Made by a program: the position numbers and the translations under genes
NCBI RefSeq assembly: GCF_019649055.1
Contig: NW_026570240.1
Span: 682,001 to 746,000, forward strand
DNA length: 64,000 nt
Direction of reading: 5' to 3'
DNA from: Paramacrobiotus metropolitanus
Lineage: Eukaryota; Tardigrada; Eutardigrada; Parachela; Macrobiotidae
Part shown: positions 38,201-64,000 of the stretch, piece by piece
Layout: every line of letters starts with the position of its first letter
Numbering within the stretch: the first letter of the stretch is position 1
Notes under the pieces: generated by a model
What the model saw: the letters and a program-made list of their open reading frames with translations, nothing else
What the model was told of the DNA's origin: nothing
The model's database searches: none

Positions 38201-39558
38201 TCTCCATACAATTCCAATTGTTAATTTCGAACTCGTCTCACATGCGAAACTTTAATCATTAAAGAAACTGTCAAACTTTTGCTGTAGCGGGATAAAAAAT
38301 GAATAACTTGACAGGGTTTATGTGCACAGTTTTACACAACGTTACGGAATAATAATTCTAATACAAGTTATACAACTACTTAATTGTCAGTCGACTTTAA
38401 ACGTCATGAACAGTCCGTGCCCCAGTGCGAAACACAACGCACATTTACCCTGGCTGTTGGAACCTCGGAAACCATACCTGTAGAACATTTCCATTGACCG
38501 CCGTAGAGTCCATAGGCAGCGCCTGATCGGGCGCATCCACAGTACGCTGCTCCTTCAGTGCTCCAACTGCCGCCGGCAGTGCACGGTTTAATCCCGTATC
38601 ATTTGGGCGGGGCGGAACAAAAGCTGCCATTTTCGGCCGCGCCGCTTTCTCCATATCGGTTGGCATCGCATCATCTTCGTTAAATCCTGTCGTGCCATCA
38701 CCGCCTTCATAGAGTTTAAAGAGAGGCTTCGTATGATTAATGTCAGGAGAGCTACGGCGTCGATCATCTTCCGATGGCGTTTCTACTACCGGCGTCAAAC
38801 GTGCATTGTCATCACGTTTCGAGGCTAACTTGAGGCGCGCAGGAGAGCCGGGGGCCAGAATATCCAGAGTATTAGGAACATTCTTGACTGATTCATTTTC
38901 CACACTCGTCGGCTTATCTCGGTACAAGTCAGGTTGGCTTCGGCTACGGGACCCAAATCCAAAAGAAATTTTTCTGCAAATTTAAATTTGTTTAAGTACC
39001 AGAATCCTGTCATTTCTTTTGCTGTAGCCAAAACTTCTGTTCCGAATAGATAGAAGCAGTCATAATTGCAACACATTACATAAAAAACTCTATGAATTTC
39101 TGCTTTCGTTGCATTTCTTACCCTCCTACCTATTTAATTTTACAAAATATTTCCATATATTAAAAACCTTTTTAAAAAGCCAGTAAATCAAACTAACACG
39201 GTTCAAAACTATTTCTCCTACATTCTAATAATTACATTTTCAAGCACAGCAGGTATGACATTCACAAGCTGGTAAGTCCTACTGCATAGAGGTAAGTTGG
39301 TCGATCAACACCGAATTTATTAGGCTCATAAAGTACTCGTACAATAGTACACTTACTTTTTACGCTGGCGCTGACCTTCGTCAGTTCCATCGCCAACGCT
39401 GGACACGCTGCGAAACTTCTCCTTACGTTGCCGCGGTCTTAAGCGCTCCAACAATCCCGGCTTCTTTGCTACGCTGTCACCGCTCTCTGGAATCGCATGT
39501 TCGGCCTCGCCATCCGAATGAGTGGAGCCTTGTCGCTCTGCTTTCGACTTTTTAGTAC
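32237..39558 (-). CDS. Mctp: Multiple C2 and transmembrane domain protein (MCTP), 5' end not found
   Basis: ER-anchored Ca2+/lipid-binding protein with roles in synaptic homeostasis and ER-endosome traffic. Coding exons seen: 39558-39357, 38973-38478, 34531-33913, 33594-33182 and 33007-32237, with phases agreeing (834 codons). The first two encode a Ser/Lys/Arg-rich, disordered N-terminal region containing KKISFGFGSRSRSQPDLYRD. The next carries a C2 domain (FEGKDLPAMDRNGLSDPFCK, later DWDRGMRNDYIGK) and ends VGMLTVKVFRG. The following C2 has LRAADLNGKSDPYC and MDMDQDKKSDFLGRVAIPLL. Both keep Ca2+-binding Asp residues. The last exon has two hydrophobic segments (FISYLLIVYFFQMWMIPAGL; VIILLTVASVILYFIPLRLL). 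It ends in the MCTP signature WGVNKFTKKLRNP..NNELLDLLSRV. The first C2 of canonical three-C2 MCTPs was not found. The 39558 exon opens behind an acceptor, so at least one further 5' exon exists. Confidence 0.94.
35457..35537 (-). CDS. Mctp: Alternative first coding exon of MCTP (short isoform)
   Basis: An ATG at 35537 opens MMRRKSGQPHPLL, then GEYFRNNKLLKKLQ, and stops at a good donor CAG|GTGAGC. An in-frame TAA lies four codons upstream, so this is a true N-terminus rather than an internal exon. The exon ends in phase 0, which matches the acceptor of the C2 exon at 34531. The isoform would be 627 aa: a short basic head, two C2 domains and the membrane hairpin. Inferred from splice phase; no transcript data. 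Confidence 0.55.
38061..38177. repeat. 45-bp direct duplication
   Basis: 38061-38105 is repeated at 38133-38177 with one C/T difference (repeat starts ATGAATATACAACTCTACAC). It lies in an MCTP intron just beyond a coding exon. The 27-bp spacer is itself rich in AATGAATATA, so the whole block looks like recent local slippage or duplication. Confidence 0.9.
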
Positions 39559-39651
39559 CTACCAAGTAAATTTAAAGCGGGGTTTCAATGATCGTATTTT
39601 GTTGAGAGTATGTGTTGTAATCATGGCCACGAAAACTCTATACTGCAATGA

Positions 39652-40131
39652 GTGCAATCGAATGCACGTGGCTTTGCACCTTTCTTGAGTTTTATAAGAG
39701 ATGTCAAGCTGGAAAAACGCTTCATAGGCCTTTTTGGCTCTGAATCCAAGGTATTCATGCTACTACATCAAACAACATCCGGAAAGTATAAAGAGCTGTA
39801 TTTAACAGCAGCACACGATAAAGGAACTACTTGTTTCCGCGATCAAATTAATGTCCACCAACAACCATTAGTTTTTGCCTTTTCAAAACGACAAGCCAGC
39901 ATTATATTCCGAGTCATAACGCAAGCCGCTTATCTTTCGACTTGCGATAACACTGCAGCCGAGAACTCAGAAATAGAAACTTATCGGCGCAGATGCATTG
40001 ATGTGCTGCAGTACAGTATGCCACAAAGCTTCAGAAAAACAAATAACGTCGTAAGAATAGCTTTCGTCAGCCAACAATCTGATTATCTGCGGTCCATTTT
40101 TGGCGGACTATTAATGTTGTGCTTACTGTGA
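39652..40131 (+). CDS. Hypothetical ORF, 159 aa (doubtful)
   Basis: A plus-strand frame that starts within 100 bp of the MCTP exon on the other strand. Segments such as DVKLEKRFIGLFGSESKVFM and TAENSEIETYRRRCIDVLQY have protein-like composition. I see no known domain, signal peptide or splice context. It may be chance or a decayed element. Confidence 0.15.
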   Translation: MQSNARGFAPFLSFIRDVKLEKRFIGLFGSESKVFMLLHQTTSGKYKELYLTAAHDKGTTCFRDQINVHQQPLVFAFSKRQASIIFRVITQAAYLSTCDNTAAENSEIETYRRRCIDVLQYSMPQSFRKTNNVVRIAFVSQQSDYLRSIFGGLLMLCLL

Positions 40132-40849
40132 TGCCCGTGGCACAGTAAGGCATATGGCACCGTTAAATGGGAACTGTACACAGGTGTTAACGGCTGCTTC
40201 TGTTCCAAAATGCATTACCGTGGTATTGTTAAGCAAATGTAGTTAATATTTGCACTTTTTGTGCCTAAATACTCGTACGAAAATGCAATGAATTTACTCA
40301 AGCATTAAAGCGTAAGTACTATAGCTAAGCATGCGAAACCCAGGCTTCCGCTGGGGTAGAAGTACTACAAATTTTCCCACGCCAGGTAATCGTGCCAAGT
40401 AAGACCCAGTCACCCAAGGTAATAAGTAAAGCACAAAACTGTTCGCAGTGAAATTCAAATGAGTGATACAGCGTAGTTTATACTGTATAATATCTAGAGC
40501 TGACGGCCATGGCGTACAATGGAATATACCTCAATATACGGCAAGTACTTTATCAATCAGTGCACCTAACTGTAAGCGCAATACATTTTAATCACTGCAG
40601 ATGGAAAAGACAACGAACGTACTGTAGTAGGGATACAAAATACAGACTATACCAGAACTAACAATAATAATTTTGTAAAGGTTTTAATATTGTACGATGT
40701 AAGAACAGGTAGTGTACTTGTACACAACTACATTATACAGTATAGATACAGTTATACAGTTGATATAAATTTATGTCATAATCTTGTACATTACAGTCAC
40801 AAGTTTCCATAGAAGTGAAAGAATTGTACTGGATACACAGCCTCAACCG

Positions 40850-41480
40850 ACTACAGTTGATATCAACAGTTGATATTGTAGTAGCTTCTACGCCTTATAC
40901 CGTCGACTACAGTTACAGACGACTACAGACTACAGTTGATATCAACAGTTGATATTGTAGTACAAGCCCATCCAACAATTCTTTGACCGCTGTAAGCGCA
41001 GCGCATATAAATCGCGCACAGTAATGCAAATACGCATCGTAGTGTAGTGGCAGATATATTTATAAATATTCAACCAATAATAATATATTAGATCACAATT
41101 AATAGACCATTATTAGACCAGCGTGGAATCAATCATCTTTAGCCCGGGCATGTTGCAATCAGTAATTTGAAAGTAATATGGATATTAAGTACCACCGCGA
41201 TATTGTATTGCAAAGCAAAGATGATACTGTTACAAAAGCATAAAATTAATATAAATTATGATGGCAATAAATAATGCTAAACATATTACATTGTATATCA
41301 CAGATACAGTAACTGCAACACATGCAGATTTGTTGCTTATTTACGCTGAATACGCAGACCCATGTGGCGTGACGTGTCGAAGCACATTAAATGGCTCAAG
41401 CCCACGTTTCTTTAAATTCCCGCTTAAAGCGGTCAAAGAATTGTTGGATGGGCTTGTAGCTTCTACGCCTTATACCGTCG
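40850..41480. repeat. Rearranged inverted/direct repeat block
   Basis: A 34-bp sequence rich in TTGATATCAACAGTTGATAT occurs twice, at 40850-40883 and 40929-40962. After copy 1 comes a 24-bp string at 40882-40905 that recurs in direct orientation at 41457-41480. After copy 2 comes a 29-bp string at 40963-40991 whose exact reverse complement is at 41428-41456, directly beside the second 24-bp copy. One 53-bp locus at 41428-41480 is thus represented upstream in two pieces, one of them inverted. Confidence 0.85.
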
Positions 41481-43395
41481 TACGGTATATAGATCTGTGC
41501 ATTACTGATTGATTTACCGGAAGAAGCACCCGTCAGCACCTGCAGAGTATCACAACAGGTTTGTGGATGTACGCTCTCAAGACTACAACACTAATATCAA
41601 ATGCCATGTACTGTTCGGAAGCGGAATCGGGCTCATACCGAACACCCACAAGTTTCAAAACTGCATGAGGATTCCATTAAAGCAGACATATCAACTTAAA
41701 AGTTGAATTACCAACTTACTGACCCCCGCGGTTAATTATCCCAAAGCACCCACACGGCACCTTCTGCGTCATTTTCCATCGCAATTTAATATTTAACTTG
41801 CATCCACAAAATGTCAATTTTCATCCACCAGCCAGATGCCCAACACCCAGCCTTACGATTTTCCGATACCGTGATCAAATAAGTTATAAGCAGGCAACAC
41901 AATCCCATTTACTGTTAATGGGAAAGTGCAATGAAAGTGGTTTTTATGCTGGTTTTATGGACCGGCAGGTCCACTCGATATTCTCCCGCAAAGCCAAAAT
42001 GAAATACTCGTACTTCGCACTGACATTTTATGACTCGACGCTCACTACACGAAGAGTAGATTACCCTGGCAAACCTACAGCGGATAAATGTATATGTACG
42101 TCTACTGACCAGGCTTTACTATCCCGTAGCAGCAGAATCACCGGTCACAGCCTAACAGACTTTTGTTTCCACTGTAGAACGTAGGTACGTTTAGATGGAC
42201 GTACTGAAATTCAAACATAATAAGCAAAAAGAAGAAACTTAAGTGCAAAGAAGATGCTGTGGATTTCTTTTTGGAAACATCTAAACAGTATGCGAATAAA
42301 CGAACGCTTAGCAAGTTTGCAAAGATTTACATGGCGGAAAAAGTTGCCAAAAGCAAGACTGTTTGCGCAACTGCCATAACATGAATGGAATTGGAGTTTT
42401 CAACACGCAAGAGGACCTTTACCAGTTAATACCACGAGTAGTAGTAAACGAAAACACTACCCCAGGCACGACTTCTTGACTTCTACTATAACACGAAAGG
42501 AATTAAAGAAACACAAGTAGTTACATCTAACAGAAATGAGTGTCACATACAATACCAGTAGTATTTTGTAATACTAATTTCAAATTGTGGAAAAAACGCA
42601 GATATAATGAGAGAGCTAGAAAATACTGTCGCAATAAAACGAACACTAATTTGTTACGAATAACCACATAATTATCGTTTAGTCTTATGTATATATAAGT
42701 CTTATGTCAATATCGTACACTTAACAATCTCATTCTGTTTCCCCCGGCCAGCAGGCAGAAATGGTTCGGGTTGAAAACTACTCGAACCGCGTTAGTACAA
42801 AAGCTAACCTTCAGAGTTTAGACAATGCAAAATAAAAAGTACCAGCTTCGCTAAACTACTTTTACATTTCAAAAATCGCACAAGAGAGCAGACATATGGC
42901 CAACGAAAATGCGTATAGGTATATGGCGAGTGATAGCGGCACTGTGGCACATAACAAATCAGAGGAAGAAATCTGGATTTGGTAGCGTAAATGCATTTTA
43001 CTGTAGTTCAACACATATATCTGTATAAGCACAAGACAATCAATAACAATTAACTTTGAATAACGTCATTTAAGTAGTGTCAGCTAAGGCTGACATTAGT
43101 TAACATGATCGGTGACCACTGATTTGCGAAATTGGTCCTCACCGAATGTGGTTTACGCACCATGCCGTTAGGCCAGTCACACAACGACACGTAGTTCGCT
43201 GCAAGGTGCGTAAAGTACCTTCAGTTAGCCTACCTTATTTTTAGCGGGAACTTGAAACAGGGAATAAGTAACCGTATTTATGCCAATCGAATCATTACAC
43301 GATTATTGTATTAAAGACCAGGGGTGTCATTGGGGGGGGGGTGTCAACCGGCAAATTTTAAGGGTTTGCCTCCCCTATTTTTTCAAAACCGGTTG

Positions 43396-43424
43396 CCCCC
43401 TGTCAAAAAAAAATTGACAGGGGG
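43396..43424. repeat. Perfect hairpin in G/C-run sequence
   Basis: CCCCCTGTCAA (43396-43406) and TTGACAGGGGG (43414-43424) form an 11-bp stem with a seven-A loop. A G10-type run with GTGTC is found near 43330-43345, and AACCGG/CCGGTT flank the interval. It looks like the edge or remnant of a foldback element; no coding sequence is attached. Confidence 0.7.
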
Positions 43425-45617
43425 GTGTCCGAGAGAGGGCGGCAAAAGTGAATCTCTATTCGACCTCACAGTATGCACAGGAAGTACGAGTACGTACAGA
43501 TAGTTGTACACGTACAGTACTTGCAACCTGACAATGAACTGCCACCGTTGCGCAAGACCGTACGCCCGATTTGAAACAGTTACTATTACTAGTAGCACTT
43601 CTGTTTGCATTTGGTTGCATGGAAATGATGAAAAACATTGCTCTCATATGCAATGAAAATCCAAAACCGTTTCGAGATTTCGTTGTACAATCGTTCAACA
43701 AAAGTTTTGCCGATTGTCATACATTTCCAATGTGTACCCTCATGCGGTAAAATAAATGCTATAATCAGAGCTTAACTTTAGATGCAGCCAGATAGCTTAA
43801 ACCTTACTTGTTAACTTACCGAGAACGGACGACAGGGAAACAGGAAGTGTCGGATGGTCCATGAACACAGATGGAAGTGATGGTTAAAATACAAACATAA
43901 ACTGGGATAAACTCGCTGATCATCACCTAATCTCAGATCGTCAGTCGTTTCTTGTCAAATCCTGCTGAGTGGTTTGCCTCCACAAAACCGTCCTGGCGTA
44001 GTGAAGATATCCAGAATCTCAAAGCATTCCGATTGACTGCGGGACGAATTGCCAAATGGAGTACTCTCATGGGATCATAAAACGATCCATTCACCGACGA
44101 GTTAACGGCAAATATTCTTCCCGACGTATCGTACGTTCTCCCATTCTTCTGGTGTCTGTCCATGAAACTGACAAAACGGAAAGAGTTAGATACCGCACAC
44201 GGTCAACTTCGATCGATGGCAAAATGCATAAGTACAAATTGTTTTGTTTGGTCCGTTGCTCAATTAGCCGATGGTGTAGCTGGGCGTGGTCAATTTACCG
44301 GATCTGCTGGAAAAATTCTTAATACATGGACCATGTTTAATAAACCCTCAACAAAACTGTTGTACCTATCATTTGCAATATGATGTAAGTAAGTACTTCC
44401 ACGGTGTATTGTACGAGTATTATATCTTGCCAGCCACTGTTTCGTTCAAGAGATCCCGAAGGAAGCTAGACCGCAGCTTGTATGGTCGGTGAGCATTTTA
44501 CAATACTGTAGTAAACAAGCGAACTCAAATCGCAGGACGCCACAATTCGGAAACTTTTCCAAATCCTAACGGGAGCTGGTTAGGATTTCATGGGCTGTAT
44601 CACTTCGGTATCGTCCACATCAGCAACAAAACTGTTGAAACTGTCGTACGCATCGCGAATTATTTTACAAGTACGTACAGTATTATTTATCAAAAAAATC
44701 AATCATAATATTTATTTTTGTCGGCTCTTGCTTTTTAAGCATGCTATTAAAGCATTATCTTTCAAATGATGATTATTGGCCAGTGGCCCATTGCGAAGGC
44801 TGATGACCTTGAGTGCGCTCTCTCATTTGACTTCGCTCCATACATTGCCCTTTGTGGATCCCGCGTCGGCAGTTCAGCAGTGCGGACTCCAGAATGGACT
44901 GACTTTATGTCAATTACAGTGCAACAGGGATAAACCACAGAATTTGCACGCTTCATTGAACACAACCGTTTTTTAAAAGTTGTCACTTCCATAATAGAGT
45001 CGTAATGCATACAGACCGGGTCGATAATCGATTATTTATTCTCCTACTGATATTCCGGGGTTATTTTTACAGAATCGGACAATCTCGCGCAAAGCCTGTT
45101 CTGTGACTATCGACTTTGCCGCGCATCCCAAAGTGCCCTTCCGGCGGTTGTCAATTAATTCTACCAGCACTGGCACTGCCTATAAACCATCTGGGAAATT
45201 CTATGCTGGCCCCAAAATTGGCTTTGTTTCATTGATCAGTCAATAATAGCAAGATAACAAACAGCACAAAATTGGCGTACTGCATTCCGGGGTGTATCGA
45301 TCGCAGGAGAATTTTTTTAAAATTTTATTTCTCAACTTTCATAGGAACCAATCTGATCCGCAAGGCACATAAAAGAACTCTGTACAATACAGTTTTGTTC
45401 ACATAATAAAAAATAGGAAACTTTTGGAGGAAAGGAATCAACCGGACCAGTTGGAATCCGTCTCTGACGACAAACTCGACAAAAACAGACTCGAAACAGT
45501 GCATCAATCAAAAACTACAAAGAGCGGAATGCCCCACCAACGGATACTGAAAGATACGATCTAAACCGGAAGCTCTAAAACCTGCATCATCAACGCAGTG
45601 CATCGGGTCGTCTTCGT

Positions 45618-62637
<17,020 letters not shown>

Positions 62638-64000
62638 CTGGAATAAAAGAAACGCGCAATTAAGTAATGATTGGTATGACAGTATAGTATGAAAAATGCT
62701 ATAACTGAACAATATATGCTGCACATGGTTACCGAAAATTTGAGATTCGTTACGCTCCACTGTAACATTTCACTTTTAGTTTTACATTGCAAAATACAAT
62801 ACGAGATGAGGGTCCACTATAGGGACAATATGCGCGTGCGCAAATGTGCCGTCTTCGCGACAGAGTACCAGTAAACCGCGAAATAAATAATGAAGATAAA
62901 AGTAATTCTCGCGTACGAACGGTTAATATTAATTAAACCACAAGTACTTGCGCATAATGGAACTGCAATTTAAATACGCTCGATTTCGCCAATTTTGAGG
63001 CTTCTGTACTTATTCTGACGATACGATATTATACATGATTGTGGTGTAACAATATACATCTGTATACGTCACTTTACCAGTTAGAAGGTGGCTTATAACA
63101 AAGGTTTAGCTTAGATTATTTTGCCGTGTGTGGTGGCCGAAAATCATAGGCATAAGAAGCGTCATCTGTTGAACAATTAATGACCTCAAACTAGAAAACC
63201 TCCAGGCGTTTTAAATGCGTCAGTTATACCACACTATATTAGAATATTAATCACTGTAATATGTGATTAACAAAAACAACGATGATCATGATCATTCGTG
63301 CGAAAGACTTGGATAACCGGTCGGTTAACAATTATTGCCTATTATTTCCCGTCCCGCCACATCCATTTCAGGTGGACTTCACTCGACCTTTGCGTGTCAG
63401 TCCGTATAATTTGTACTTCCTCTATTTGTCCTCGGCGTAAACTCGGAGAAAAACTGTTCCGAACCACTATGGGAATCTCGCTACGGACGCTTTTCGCACG
63501 CGGCTATCGTTCGAAATGGGCCTGCTGAGAATCTGATAGCAGAGTAAAACAGACAAAATACACTCCAACTGACAGCACCTACTCGCTCCAGAAAGTTAAT
63601 TATTCTGGATATATCGGTGGCCAACTGACTGACTGCTACATGCAGCAGCGTGTGATCAGCTATGGCATGCTCCCCCCGATTGCAGATGCACTTCTCAGAG
63701 AGCTTGCTCACAATAAATGGATTTCAGCAGTACTTGTCAATGTATTGGTCTCCACTTTAAGGTTCTTGATAATCGATTTCACTGTACCGATCAGACAGTT
63801 TCCTGGGTTCCGAAACTTATTCGCTGATGATTATTTGAGACACTGCAGCTTAAATCCTACAATCACTCACCAGTCACACACAATAAGGACATATTTTAGC
63901 TCCAAATCATATTTGCGGTATAATCGGCACACACTGACTAACAGTCTGGATCAATTATCCAGATACTGCCATTCTTCCAGATGAAAAGTATTCAAACATT
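62638..64000. other. Right-edge stretch, probably Unc-13 5' region
   Basis: The first coding exon of the long Unc-13 isoform must lie upstream of 62637 on the minus strand and end in a phase-1 G. I could not pick a convincing ATG-to-donor segment here, so it may be in this stretch or off the window. Frames at 63640-63984 (plus) and 63481-63711 (minus) have no recognisable content. Confidence 0.4.

Larger units (their letters stand above)
39559..45617. other. 6-kb stretch between MCTP and Unc-13, repeat-bearing
   Basis: Holds the unseen 5' exon(s) and promoter of MCTP and the 3' flank of Unc-13. No protein family was recognised. The longest frames are 39652-40131 (plus, 159 aa), 41258-41512 (plus, 84 aa), 41798-42184 (plus, 128 aa) and 43933-44163 (minus, 76 aa). 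Structural features are the inversion/duplication block at 40850-41480 and the G-rich hairpin near 43330-43430. TTTATT at 45324-45329 (AATAAA on the minus strand) is a plausible Unc-13 poly(A) signal about 290 nt past its stop. Confidence 0.5.

Noticed and set aside
43933-44163. 76-codon minus-strand frame as an MCTP first exon
   Set aside because: No ending donor with the required phase-1 G could be identified and no similarity to MCTP N-termini.

Overview
This is eukaryotic nuclear DNA from an invertebrate animal. Every recognisable gene is split by GT-AG introns, many only about 45-120 bp long, and the proteins are animal-specific: geminin, Unc-13, MCTP, an endophilin-B and a neuropeptide receptor of the CAPA/pyrokinin/neuromedin-U type. 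Noncoding DNA is AT-rich and intergenic gaps are mostly 0.5-6 kb, so the genome is compact. A small ecdysozoan (tardigrade-like or microcrustacean-like) fits, but the species cannot be fixed from the sequence. There are no bacterial operons, CRISPR arrays, rRNA genes or intact transposons.

Layout from left to right. ACADM, mitochondrial medium-chain acyl-CoA dehydrogenase (minus, 1275-4468, 15 exons). FGGY-family carbohydrate kinase (plus, 6308-9370, 4 exons). Geminin, the replication-licensing inhibitor (minus, 10303-11405, 5 exons). A peptide GPCR (plus, 13729-18037, 10 exons). A 3.8-kb stretch with no recognised gene. A CTL2/SLC44-type choline transporter-like protein (plus, 21797-27237, 21 exons). 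Endophilin-B/SH3GLB (minus, 27762-30559, 9 exons), convergent with the transporter. MCTP, a C2-domain ER membrane protein (minus, 32237 to at least 39558). A ~6-kb repeat-bearing stretch that probably holds the MCTP promoter. Unc-13/Munc13, the synaptic vesicle priming factor (minus, 45618 to at least 62637), whose first coding exon I could not find.

Functionally the right half is a run of three minus-strand membrane-traffic genes: endophilin-B for membrane curvature, MCTP as an ER/vesicle C2 protein, and Unc-13 for SNARE priming. The left half is unrelated housekeeping: beta-oxidation, sugar phosphorylation, cell cycle and a hormone receptor. Reading frames were followed exon by exon; exon phases join correctly in every gene except at one position in the last Unc-13 exon, where one base appears to be missing.

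The most interesting observations are these. Unc-13 lacks the usual linker between its C1 and C2B domains; only a 44-nt intron separates them. Unc-13 has a second promoter/first exon for a short isoform without C2A. MCTP appears to lack the first of the three canonical C2 domains. The GPCR has altered activation motifs. A perfect 28-bp palindrome is framed by 7-bp direct repeats like a target-site duplication. The octamer TACTCGTA is strongly over-represented in noncoding DNA. A local inversion/duplication scar lies at 40.8-41.5 kb. I saw no convincing wholly new multi-gene system.
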